NCBI GenBank assembly: GCA_947502815.1
Contig: CANNBH010000001.1
Location: 1,054,001-1,118,000, forward strand
DNA length: 64,000 nt
Source of the DNA: an uncultured Erythrobacter sp.
Lineage (GTDB): Bacteria; Pseudomonadota; Alphaproteobacteria; Sphingomonadales; Sphingomonadaceae
Reading direction: 5' to 3'
In this document: positions 44,821 to 52,846 of the stretch, in pieces
Layout of the letters: each line of letters opens with the position of its first letter
Numbering within the stretch: the first letter of the stretch is position 1
Notes under the pieces: model-generated
The model's database searches: none
The model's input: the letters and a program-made list of their open reading frames with translations, nothing else
Told to the model about the DNA's origin: nothing
Program-made: the position numbers and the translations under genes

Positions 44821-45765
44821 ATGTTAGGCCGGACCGCAAATGGATTGTTCTGGATGTTCCGCTATCTTGAGCGGGCAGAGAACACCGCGCGCTTGCTGGA
44901 TGCAGGCCTGCGCATGGCGCTGACGCGTGATCTGGAAACGGCTGAGGCTGAATGGCGCTCCGTCATCGCAACCTTGGGTCAAAAGGCCCAGTTTGAAGCG
45001 GTGCATGACACCTATGACGGGGTGTCGGTGTGGAATTTTGTTCTGCGCGACAAATCAAACCCGGCCAATGTGCGCGAAATGTTTGCCGCCATGCGCAACA
45101 ACGCCCGGACCGCGCGGACCAATATTTCAAGCGAGGTGTGGGAAGCGGTCAACGAAAACTGGATGAAACTCGACAAGCTTTTGGCGCGTCCGGTCAGCCA
45201 GGGACAGGTTGGCGAGGTCGTGTCACTCCTGCGCCGCACTGGCACTCAAGTGCACGGTGCGTTGGATGGTTCGGTGTTGCGCAACGAAGGGTATCACTTC
45301 GCCCGCGCTGGCACCTTTATCGAGCGTGCGGAAAGCACCGCACGTATTCTCGACATGAAGTATTATTTGCTGCTTCCGACTCTGTCGCATGTCGGGTCCA
45401 GCCTCGATTCTGGGCAATGGGATCAGGTTTTGCGTTCGGTCGCCGGGGCCAGCGCGTACAATTGGCTCAACGCTGGACAGATCGATGCGCGCGGGATCGT
45501 TGAATTCCTTGTGTTAGACGACCGGTTCCCGCGCAGCCTTGCTTTTTGCCGCAGCGCTCAGCGGTTGACCCTTGCCGCGCTCGCCCGAATGCATGGGACA
45601 GAAGGGCGCTCAAACGAGCTGATGCGCGAAGCCGATATAGACATCACCGACCTGACGGTGGAGCAGGTTTTTGAAAACGGTCTGCATCAATTCCTTATTG
45701 ATTACATCGCGCGCAACGCGGCCATCGCAGAGGCGATCGGCGAAGACTACAGATTTTTGGCATGA
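44821..45765 (+). CDS. Alpha-E domain protein (COG2307)
   Basis: The 314-residue all-helical protein opens with MLGRTANGLFWMFRYLERAENTA (44821-44889), the classic alpha-E start. It also has SNPANVREMFAAMRNNAR, ISSEVWEAVNENWM, YHFARAGTFIERAESTARIL, and LDDRFPRSLAFC at the end. Alpha-E proteins always accompany the permuted ATP-grasp protein, here 6 bases upstream, and probably form a complex with it. No catalytic residues are known. Confidence 0.92.
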   Translation: MLGRTANGLFWMFRYLERAENTARLLDAGLRMALTRDLETAEAEWRSVIATLGQKAQFEAVHDTYDGVSVWNFVLRDKSNPANVREMFAAMRNNARTARTNISSEVWEAVNENWMKLDKLLARPVSQGQVGEVVSLLRRTGTQVHGALDGSVLRNEGYHFARAGTFIERAESTARILDMKYYLLLPTLSHVGSSLDSGQWDQVLRSVAGASAYNWLNAGQIDARGIVEFLVLDDRFPRSLAFCRSAQRLTLAALARMHGTEGRSNELMREADIDITDLTVEQVFENGLHQFLIDYIARNAAIAEAIGEDYRFLA

Positions 45766-45775
45766 GGGGCCGGGC

Positions 45776-46612
45776 ATGAGACTGTCGATCAGCCACACGA
45801 CCCGGTATTCTTTCAAAGATCCGGTGGTTCACGCGCTTCAGCGGCTGCGGCTGACGCCAAAGGAAACGCAGGGTCAGAAAATCCTCGATTGGGAAATGCA
45901 GTATGAGAACGCGCATCTCGAGCTGGAATTTGACGATCAAAACTACAACACGGTGACATTGGTCGCGGTCCAGCCGGGTGCCAGCGAAGTGACCATCACT
46001 TGCCGCGGAACGGTAGAAACAGAGGACAATGCCGGCGTAATCGGGCGCCATTCGGGGCATTTGCCTTTGTGGAGTTTTCTGGGGCAGACAAAGCTGACCA
46101 AGCCCGGGCCAAAATTGCGCGCTTTGATGCGTGACGTGCCAGTTTCCCCCAAGAGGCCGGAGGACGGCGCAAAGCTTGATTATCTTCATGCCCTATCGGC
46201 GCACATCCGCGATGCCGTGACCTATCAAACCGGTACAACTCAAGTAACAACCACCGCCGAAGAAGCCGTCGCCGAATGCAACGGTGTGTGTCAGGATCAC
46301 GCCCACATCTTTATTTCCGCCGCCCGCGCGGCCGATATTCCTGCCCGCTATGTTAGCGGCTATCTGATGATGAATGACCGAATATCGCAAGAGGCAACCC
46401 ACGCTTGGGCGGAGGCGCATATTGATGGGCTTGGCTGGGTTGGGTTTGATGTTTCTAACGGGATCAGCCCCGATCCGCGTTATGTTCGCGTGGCCACAGG
46501 CCGTGATTACCGCGACGCAGCGCCCGTGACCGGGATCAGCTTTGGTTCAACCGAGCAGGTCCTCACCGTCGATGTCGCTGTTGAACAGCAAACAGTGAAT
46601 CAGCAGCAATAA
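45776..46612 (+). CDS. Transglutaminase-like peptidase
   Basis: From ATG 45776 the 278-residue protein shows an N-terminal domain (ISHTTRYSFKDPVVHALQRL, LRLTPKETQGQ) and a transglutaminase/protease core. Catalytic Cys lies in AVAECNGVCQDHAHIF, His in EATHAWAEAHIDGLGWVGFD, and Asp in VGFDVSNGISPD. The upstream open frame overlaps the alpha-E gene and is not used. These proteins act as peptidases or isopeptidases. It follows the alpha-E gene by 10 bases. Confidence 0.92.
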   Translation: MRLSISHTTRYSFKDPVVHALQRLRLTPKETQGQKILDWEMQYENAHLELEFDDQNYNTVTLVAVQPGASEVTITCRGTVETEDNAGVIGRHSGHLPLWSFLGQTKLTKPGPKLRALMRDVPVSPKRPEDGAKLDYLHALSAHIRDAVTYQTGTTQVTTTAEEAVAECNGVCQDHAHIFISAARAADIPARYVSGYLMMNDRISQEATHAWAEAHIDGLGWVGFDVSNGISPDPRYVRVATGRDYRDAAPVTGISFGSTEQVLTVDVAVEQQTVNQQQ

Positions 46613-46671
46613 GGCTTGCGCAGGGCTGTGCTTAGGCTATTTGCCCGCGCCTGTTTTTCGGAGAATTCGCG

Positions 46672-47415
46672 ATGACTTACTGCGTCGGTATGATGGTGGA
46701 CAAAGGCCTTGTCCTGATGAGCGATACGCGCACCAATTCTGGCGTCGATAACATCTCTGTGTTTCGCAAAATGTTCCATTGGCAGGTTCCCGGCGAACGC
46801 ATGATCGCGGTGATGACGGCAGGCAATCTGGCGACGACGCAGGCGGTGATCAGCCAGCTGGAAGAGCGCACCAAACAACCCGAAGACCGCGAAACCACCC
46901 TGCTTAGCGGCCCCACCATGTTCAGCGTGGTGAGCGAAATCGGCAAATTGCTGCGCAAAACGATCGACACGCAGCAAAAGGCCAATGGCGACCGGGGCAA
47001 GGGGAAATTCACAGCAAGCATGATCGTCGCCGGGCAGATAGCCGGAATGGAACCGCGCCTGTTCATGATCTATCCCGAAGGCAACTTTATCGAAGCCAGC
47101 ACGGACACCCCGTTCTTTCAGATCGGAGAGACCAAATATGGCCGGCCGATCCTGATCCGCGGTTATGACCACGATATGAGTTTCGAGGATGCGGTGAAAT
47201 TGGTCATGGTGTCGTTCGATTCCACCCTAAAGGCAAACCTGTCGGTAGGATTGCCGCTCGACCTGCTTGTAATCGGGAAGGATGAATTTGGCCCCACGCA
47301 CCAACATCGCGTGACCGCCAATGATCCCTATTTCGATAAAATATCGTCTGGCTGGGGCGATGCGTTGCGTTCCGCATTCCACTCTTTGCCGGACTACAGA
47401 TTCGAGTCGGAATAG
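46672..47415 (+). CDS. Anbu-type proteasome-like peptidase
   Basis: The 247-residue protein is a member of the ancestral beta-subunit (Anbu, COG3484) family, related to HslV and proteasome beta subunits. The catalytic Thr2 follows Met directly (MTYCVGMMV). The family pattern GLVLMSDTRTNSGVDNIS, FRKMFHW, MIAVMTAGNLATTQAV and the Lys near FRKMF are visible. Anbu assembles into ring or helical stacks. It closes the ATP-grasp / alpha-E / transglutaminase cluster, suggesting peptide hydrolysis of their products. Confidence 0.92.
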   Translation: MTYCVGMMVDKGLVLMSDTRTNSGVDNISVFRKMFHWQVPGERMIAVMTAGNLATTQAVISQLEERTKQPEDRETTLLSGPTMFSVVSEIGKLLRKTIDTQQKANGDRGKGKFTASMIVAGQIAGMEPRLFMIYPEGNFIEASTDTPFFQIGETKYGRPILIRGYDHDMSFEDAVKLVMVSFDSTLKANLSVGLPLDLLVIGKDEFGPTHQHRVTANDPYFDKISSGWGDALRSAFHSLPDYRFESE

Positions 47416-47588
47416 CCAATTTGCCGCTTGGCCGGCAATTATGGGAATTACTTAAGGAGTTTAAGGTTCGATTTGGAGTTAGTTTTTGGCGCTTTTCGGG
47501 CGACTTAACGGCTCGCTAAGCAAGTATACCTCCAGATCGGGCTAAGTCTGAGATGCATTAATTCCGACCGGCGCGCACCACAGTCGGC

Positions 47589-48215
47589 ATGACACGAAAA
47601 GCTTCACTCCACTTCATTGATTCCAACAGCCGCCACCGTGCTGAATTGGCGAGGGTCGGGTTCTCACTCGGTCATCACTCAGAAGTATACGGCGAACTGT
47701 CCGAATTGTCTGTTCACCCACCACGCGAAGGGATCATCATCGCCCGCGATGCACCGGGGGAGGGCGGGGTCGCGATGATCCTCGAACGCCTCAGCCGGTT
47801 GGGCATTTGGTTGCCCCTGATCGCCATCGATGCCGAACCGCGACCGGGTCGCATAGTTGAGGCGATAAAGGCGGGCGCGCTGGATTATCTTTCACTTCCC
47901 CTGGAAACAGAGCGGTTTGAGAGGTGCCTAAGCCGGATCGAGAAAGAGGCAGAAGTCTTTGGTGCAGCCCGCCGCCGCATGATCGAAGCGCGAGACCGCA
48001 TCTCCAGCCTTTCGACACGGGAACGCGAAGTGCTCGAATGGCTGTCCGAAGGCAGCAGCAACAAAGTGATCGCGCGCGAATTGGAAATCAGCCCGCGAAC
48101 GGTTGAAATCCACCGCGCCAATATGATGCACAAATTGGGCGCTCGTCACGCGGCGGAGGCGGTGCGACTGAAACTCGAAGCGAAACTTGAGCCCAAGATT
48201 GAGGTTCATCACTAA
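47589..48215 (+). CDS. LuxR-type regulator with degenerate receiver domain
   Basis: The 208-residue protein has an N-terminal receiver-like fold (1-115) and a C-terminal LuxR/GerE helix-turn-helix (about 140-200) with STREREVLEWLSEG, SNKVIARELEISPRTVEIHR and ANMMHKLGARHAAEA. In the receiver the usual acidic pair is replaced (HFIDSNSR), the Asp loop is short (ARDAPGEGG) and the switch Lys is lost (DYLSLPL). It probably acts without phosphorylation. It follows the Anbu gene after 173 bases and may regulate that cluster. Confidence 0.85.
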   Translation: MTRKASLHFIDSNSRHRAELARVGFSLGHHSEVYGELSELSVHPPREGIIIARDAPGEGGVAMILERLSRLGIWLPLIAIDAEPRPGRIVEAIKAGALDYLSLPLETERFERCLSRIEKEAEVFGAARRRMIEARDRISSLSTREREVLEWLSEGSSNKVIARELEISPRTVEIHRANMMHKLGARHAAEAVRLKLEAKLEPKIEVHH

Positions 48216-48254
48216 TCCTGCGGGATGTGATCAATATGAACCTTAGACACTCCC

Positions 48255-48272
48255 GATAGGGCGACCCCTATC
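48255..48272. other. Short hairpin between convergent genes
   Basis: The perfect arms GATAGGG (48255-48261) and CCCTATC (48266-48272) have a 4-base loop. There is no T tract. It may end transcription of the LuxR gene or the extensin-like gene weakly. Confidence 0.3.
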
Positions 48273-48403
48273 CCCTTTCGGTACCCCGCACGGCCTCGGC
48301 ATCTTATTGATGGCGGGGCCGTGTATCGTTTCGGCGCGGGTAAATGCGCCAGAGCCTCTGCAATGACGGCGGGAATTATGCTGGAATACCGCTGCTGCAG
48401 AAT

Positions 48404-49168
48404 TTAGCGGCAATAGCCTGAGCCGGTTCCTTCGAGATGGAAGTGGTCGGCATGGGCGCGGTTGTATTCCGGGCCAAGCACCGTGCCAAAGCGTTTGCAC
48501 GCGCTGCCATGCACCACGCGCAGGAATTCGCGCTCTGCCGCGGTGCCGCCATCCCAATCATTCACCAAGGATATCCGGCGGCCGTCTTCCAAGACAAAAC
48601 CGGACACATCGATTGCCTCGGCCCGCGCGTGCGCAGATCGCCGATCGGACCCGGCAACATTCCGGCAGGCATAGCTGCCCATGGTTTCAATGCGGGCCAG
48701 CGGACTGCCCAAAATCTGGCGCGCAGCCCGGTCAACACCAAAGCGTGCCCAATTGCCGAACGCATTGGCCACGCGGCATTGCACTGCGCCAATATTGCTG
48801 ATCCCGAATTGGCCGCTGTCACCGGCCAAAGCGGAAAGCTGCACCGTGCCCAAGCGATTGCAGCCCGGCGCGGCATAGGTATCGGGCAGGGGGTTGAACC
48901 GTGCGCCGGTCGCGCTGAGATTTGAGATGCATTGGGCATCTTCGGCGCGCGGTGCAACGCTCTGCGGGGCAGAGGCAACCCGGCGCGGCGCGGTGCGGGA
49001 ATATGAGCCATTGCTGCTGGATGAGGCGTTGGAGGCGCTGTTTGAAGCAACGCCATTGCCGCCCACTCCATTGCCAGAATTGCTGGCAGGAATGACGGAT
49101 CCGCATCCCGCAAGCGCGAGAGCAGCCACGATAGGGGTCAGGGCCCGTAGATATACCGAGTGGTTCAT
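48404..49168 (-). CDS. Extensin-like C-domain lipoprotein (putative LAS metallopeptidase)
   Basis: The 254-residue protein has a lipobox LAGC (Cys22), an Asn/Ser/Gly-rich linker and an extensin-like C-terminal domain. The latter shows HARAEAIDVSGF (His-x6-Asp) and HADHFHLEG (HxH), the zinc-ligand arrangement of LAS/VanY-type peptidoglycan peptidases. It also has four Cys likely to pair (CISNLSA, CNRLGTV, CRVANAF, CRNVAG). It is probably a periplasmic cell-wall peptidase. The plant name extensin is a historical label. Confidence 0.85.
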   Translation of the reverse strand: MNHSVYLRALTPIVAALALAGCGSVIPASNSGNGVGGNGVASNSASNASSSSNGSYSRTAPRRVASAPQSVAPRAEDAQCISNLSATGARFNPLPDTYAAPGCNRLGTVQLSALAGDSGQFGISNIGAVQCRVANAFGNWARFGVDRAARQILGSPLARIETMGSYACRNVAGSDRRSAHARAEAIDVSGFVLEDGRRISLVNDWDGGTAAEREFLRVVHGSACKRFGTVLGPEYNRAHADHFHLEGTGSGYCR

Positions 49169-49286
49169 ACTTAAGGACCACTACGGTGTAACGGTTAAAG
49201 CAGAAGCAAGTTTTAGCGTTAATGGAGTCCTAACAGCACCCTACGCGATGGAACGGTGTGTATTCGCGGTGAGCTTTATCAAAGGG

Positions 49287-49691
49287 TTAGGGTAATTGCT
49301 CCTCGACTTGCTCCCAAAGCTCGATCTTTACTCCATTGGGATCAAGGACCCATGCGAATTTACCATATCCTTCATCAGCGGTGTCGAGCACATCGACGTC
49401 CCGTGACTTCAAGACTTCGACAAAGCCATCGAGATCGTTGACCCGCAGGTTGATCATAAAGCCGCCTTTGCCCGGTTTGATATAGGCGTCGTCCTTGAAG
49501 TGGCTGATCAGGGAGTAGGGATTGGGCTTTGGCTCTTCTGACCATGCGAGCTGCGGACCGTATTCGCCGTCCACGCCCAGCTTGTCGCGATACCACGCGC
49601 GGGTCGCCTCTGGATCAGGGGCCACGTAAAAGACGCCGCCCAGTCCGGTAATGCGCGGGCCGTTCCCGCTGGTTCCTGCTTGCTCAGACAT
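49287..49691 (-). CDS. VOC-family (glyoxalase/bleomycin resistance-like) protein
   Basis: From ATG 49691, preceded by AAGGAGGG, the 134-residue protein has one VOC domain: GVFYVAPDPEATRAWYRDKLG, YSLISHF, MINLRVNDLDGFVEVLKSRDV and the C-terminal VLDPNGVKIELWEQ with the metal Glu. The upstream frame to 49787 is not needed. VOC members include glyoxalases, dioxygenases and resistance proteins, and the exact reaction is unknown. Confidence 0.88.
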   Translation of the reverse strand: MSEQAGTSGNGPRITGLGGVFYVAPDPEATRAWYRDKLGVDGEYGPQLAWSEEPKPNPYSLISHFKDDAYIKPGKGGFMINLRVNDLDGFVEVLKSRDVDVLDTADEGYGKFAWVLDPNGVKIELWEQVEEQLP

Positions 49692-49783
49692 AGATTGCCC
49701 TCCTTGTGAACCCCTCGAACATGGCGCAAATGCGCGCGCCTGCAAAGGGTGGTTGCAATCAGGATGCCGAAAATAGGCGGGCG

Positions 49784-50503
49784 TCAAAAACTGGTGGTGA
49801 AGCGGATCACGCTTTCAGGAAGCAAATCGAGCACGGCAATCTCAAGCACTTTGTCAAAGCCCGTAAGGACCATCAACCCAACCAGCAACAAGGTCGCGCC
49901 GAACAGAGGCTTTCCATACTTCGCCAACCAAGCGAGCGATTGCCGGCGCTGCCCCATGGCCTTGCGAGAGCCATAGGCAAAGGCCAGCACCGATGTCGCA
50001 ACACCCACGCCAAAGATGGCGAATATGGCGAAACTGCCGGCAAGGTTCTCTCCCATGCTGGCCGCCGCAATCGCAACGCCAAGTGTGGGGCCAACGCAAG
50101 GCGCCCAGACAACGCCAAGCAGCAGGCCAACCGCAAATTGCCCATGCCATCCATCACCGCTGATCTTTGCCAGCCGCTGATTGCCAAAATTGGCAATCGG
50201 AGCCGCCGCTGCGGAGAGAGCGGCCTGCGCCTGCGGAACGAGCAGCACAGCCCCGGCGATGGCCAATACAGCGCCCGCAAACAGACGGACCATCTGTTCA
50301 TCAATGCCCAGTGAATAGCCGAAAGCGATCACGGTAAAGCCAAACAGCGTGAAGCTGACCACCAATCCCCCAGCCAGCGCAAGCGGGCCAAACCGGCTCT
50401 TACCCAAGGCCGATGCAACAAGGATCGGGATCAAGGGTAAGACGCAGGGATTGAGGATCGTGACCAATCCCGCGATGAAGGAAAGGACGGCGCTGGAGAA
50501 CAT
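49784..50503 (-). CDS. CcdA-family cytochrome c biogenesis / thiol-transport protein
   Basis: The 239-residue membrane protein has six helices with the redox Cys in ILNPCVLPLIPILVAS and VVWAPCVGPTLGVAI. CcdA passes reducing power from cytosolic thioredoxin to periplasmic thioredoxin-like proteins. A gene for a secreted thioredoxin lies 32 bases upstream on the same strand, which should be its partner. This is a second periplasmic thiol-reduction module beside the DsbD-like protein at 36 kb. Confidence 0.88.
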   Translation of the reverse strand: MFSSAVLSFIAGLVTILNPCVLPLIPILVASALGKSRFGPLALAGGLVVSFTLFGFTVIAFGYSLGIDEQMVRLFAGAVLAIAGAVLLVPQAQAALSAAAAPIANFGNQRLAKISGDGWHGQFAVGLLLGVVWAPCVGPTLGVAIAAASMGENLAGSFAIFAIFGVGVATSVLAFAYGSRKAMGQRRQSLAWLAKYGKPLFGATLLLVGLMVLTGFDKVLEIAVLDLLPESVIRFTTSF

Positions 50504-50535
50504 GTTGATCGGACCTTTTTAGGGGATCGAGACGC

Positions 50536-50937
50536 TTAAAGTGCGCCTAGAACCACGCTGCGCAAACGGGCCCGGTTGGTCTCTGCGATTGAACGCGCGA
50601 TCTCTGTCGTTCCATCAAACACCAAGACGGTGGATTGGCGCGGAACACGGTGAGCGCGCAGGAACGCCTTCTCCTCATCGAAATTGACCTTCACGAACAG
50701 AACGTCGCCGTTTGCGCGTTCCTGACGCAACTCGTCTAGGATAGGGGCCTGTGCACGGCATGTAGGGCACCAATCGGCGTAGATATCGACGACAATGGTC
50801 TTCCCCTTTTCCTGCGCCATCAGGAACTCTGCCTCATCATAGGTTTGCCAACCGGCGGTGTTCGCCTGCGCGTTCAATTGCATGGCGCCGATAGCGATAG
50901 CGCCAATAGCGGCGATAAGGATGAAAAGGCGGATCAT
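50536..50937 (-). CDS. Secreted thioredoxin-like protein
   Basis: The 133-residue protein has an N-terminal hydrophobic signal/anchor (LFILIAAIGAIAIGAMQL). A thioredoxin fold follows with active-site WCPTC in VVDIYADWCPTCRAQAP, the cis-Pro in VPRQSTVLVF and a partial C-terminal helix. It should be a periplasmic partner of the CcdA-family protein encoded next. A cytochrome c maturation or peptidase-reduction role cannot be distinguished. Confidence 0.87.
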   Translation of the reverse strand: MIRLFILIAAIGAIAIGAMQLNAQANTAGWQTYDEAEFLMAQEKGKTIVVDIYADWCPTCRAQAPILDELRQERANGDVLFVKVNFDEEKAFLRAHRVPRQSTVLVFDGTTEIARSIAETNRARLRSVVLGAL

Positions 50938-51030
50938 AACTCACTGCTCCAACAAGTATAATCGGCACAATGCCGACCGTGTCACAGTGAGTTCGCGCGT
51001 TACGCCAAACCGGTTACAGCAAACGCGGAA

Positions 51031-52509
51031 TTATTCTGGTGCGCCTGTGAAGGGCTCTGCGCCTTCGGTCATCTTGCTAACAAGCACTATGGCGATCCAT
51101 GCTGCGGCAAAGCCTGGAACGATCTCATAAAGCCCTTCGCCGCCGCCCATATCGGCGTTGAGGCCCAGCGCGATCCAAGCGCCTGTCACCAACGCTCCCG
51201 TGACGAGCCCAGCCACCGCACCAGCGCCCGTCATGCCTCGCCACATCAGGGCTAGGATGATGAGTGGCCCGAATGCAGCGCCAAACCCAGCCCACGCATT
51301 GGCGACAAGGCCCAGAACCTGACTTTCGGGATTGCTTGCCAGCACCATCGCGGCCACCGCCACCAGAGCCACGCATACGCGTCCGACATTCACCGCCTCG
51401 GTTTCGCCCGCTTCCTTACGCAGGAACAGACGGTAGAAATCCTCCGTCAGCGAGCTGGAGCTGACCAGCAGTTGCGACGAAATCGTGCTCATGATCGCTG
51501 CCAACAATGCGGCATAGAGGAACCCGGTGATCGCCGGGTGGAACAGCAATTCGGCCAGCACGATGAAGATCGTTTCTGCATCGTCCACCACAATGCCGTT
51601 CGCCAGCGTATAGGCGCGCCCGCAGATGCCGACCCCGACCGCGCCGATCAATGCGACCGCCATCCATGTGAGGCCGATCGTGCGCGCGCGTGCGACCTTC
51701 TCAACCGTATCAATCGCCATAAAGCGCACGATGATGTGCGGCTGTCCAAAGTAGCCCAGGCCCCAAGTCACCGCGCTGATGAAGCCCAGCAGCGTTACGC
51801 CTTCGGTGAGGCTGAGAAACCCGTCCACAGGCACAGCATCAAACGAAGAGCCGCCCCCGTCGCCCCCGAACATCACCACCAGCGGCATGATGATGAGCGC
51901 GAGGACCATGATGATCCCTTGCACAAAGTCGGTGAGGCTGACCGCCAGAAAGCCGCCAACCATCGTATAGGCGAGCACGATCCCGGCGGTGATGACGATC
52001 CCCATCGCATAGTCGCTCAATCCGGTCTCAGGCAGCACGCCGGCAAAGGCGGTTTCGAACAGCTTGCCCCCGCCGACTAGGCCAGCGGCAGTGTAGACAG
52101 TGAAGAACACGACGATCACGATGGCGCTGATCACGCGCAGGTTCACACCTTGATCGGGGAAGCGATTGGCGAGGAACTGAGGGATGGTGAGCGCATTGCC
52201 GTATGCCTCGGTCTGCGCGCGTAGACGCGGTGCCACGAGAATCCAGTTTGCCGCGGCACCCACAAACAGCCCAATCCCAATCCAAACCGCGCTAAGCCCG
52301 CTGAGATACAGCGCGCCCGGCAACCCAAGCAGCAACCACCCCGACATGTCCGACGCACCCGCGCTCAATGCCGCGACCGACGGCGGCAGATTGCGCCCGG
52401 CCAGCAGATAGCCCGCGCTGTCCGACGTGGACTTGCGCCATGCGTACAGGCCAATCCCGATCATCAAGGCGAAGTAGGCGGCGAGCGATAGGAGCGTTGC
52501 TGTGTTCAT
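51031..52509 (-). CDS. putP: Sodium/proline symporter
   Basis: The 492-residue membrane protein has about 13 helices and the SSS-family PutP pattern: YLLAGRNLPPSVAALSAGASDMSGW (52361-52429), WILVAPRLRAQTEAYGNALT, GGGKLFETAF, SAVTWGLGYFGQPHIIVRFMA, LAAIMSTISSQLLVSSSSLTED. It imports L-proline with Na+. No putA is nearby in the window. Confidence 0.95.
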   Translation of the reverse strand: MNTATLLSLAAYFALMIGIGLYAWRKSTSDSAGYLLAGRNLPPSVAALSAGASDMSGWLLLGLPGALYLSGLSAVWIGIGLFVGAAANWILVAPRLRAQTEAYGNALTIPQFLANRFPDQGVNLRVISAIVIVVFFTVYTAAGLVGGGKLFETAFAGVLPETGLSDYAMGIVITAGIVLAYTMVGGFLAVSLTDFVQGIIMVLALIIMPLVVMFGGDGGGSSFDAVPVDGFLSLTEGVTLLGFISAVTWGLGYFGQPHIIVRFMAIDTVEKVARARTIGLTWMAVALIGAVGVGICGRAYTLANGIVVDDAETIFIVLAELLFHPAITGFLYAALLAAIMSTISSQLLVSSSSLTEDFYRLFLRKEAGETEAVNVGRVCVALVAVAAMVLASNPESQVLGLVANAWAGFGAAFGPLIILALMWRGMTGAGAVAGLVTGALVTGAWIALGLNADMGGGEGLYEIVPGFAAAWIAIVLVSKMTEGAEPFTGAPE

Positions 52510-52846
52510 GATCCGCAGGCGGGTAACAGGCGGCGGCGCGCTTGGCCACCGAAGGGCCGGATTGCGCAGTCCATGGACCGCATAACCCTATGCTTTGGAA
52601 AACTATGGTTGGACCGCAGCACGTTGAAAGCGAACGAAAATCCGAAAAATTCGCGCGACCAAGTGTCAGCTTCCAGATTTTGAGCGCTCAGCAAGCCTGC
52701 GTACTGCGAAGTGGCGCGAAAATAGGGCTCTGCAAACATAAGATGCGACCTTGGTCATAGGGCAAGGGCGCGCAGCTTAGCGAAGCGGCGGGGTGTAGGA
52801 AAATTCACAGCAAGAGACCTAGCTTATTTTGACCGGTCTGGGTGCC
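52510..52846. other. Non-coding interval upstream of putP
   Basis: These 337 bases between two minus-strand genes contain no credible ORF. A perfect 10-base palindrome GTCCATGGAC (52569-52578) and a direct repeat GGACCGCA (52575-52582 and 52611-52618) lie just upstream of putP and could be regulatory. Nothing else stands out. Confidence 0.35.
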
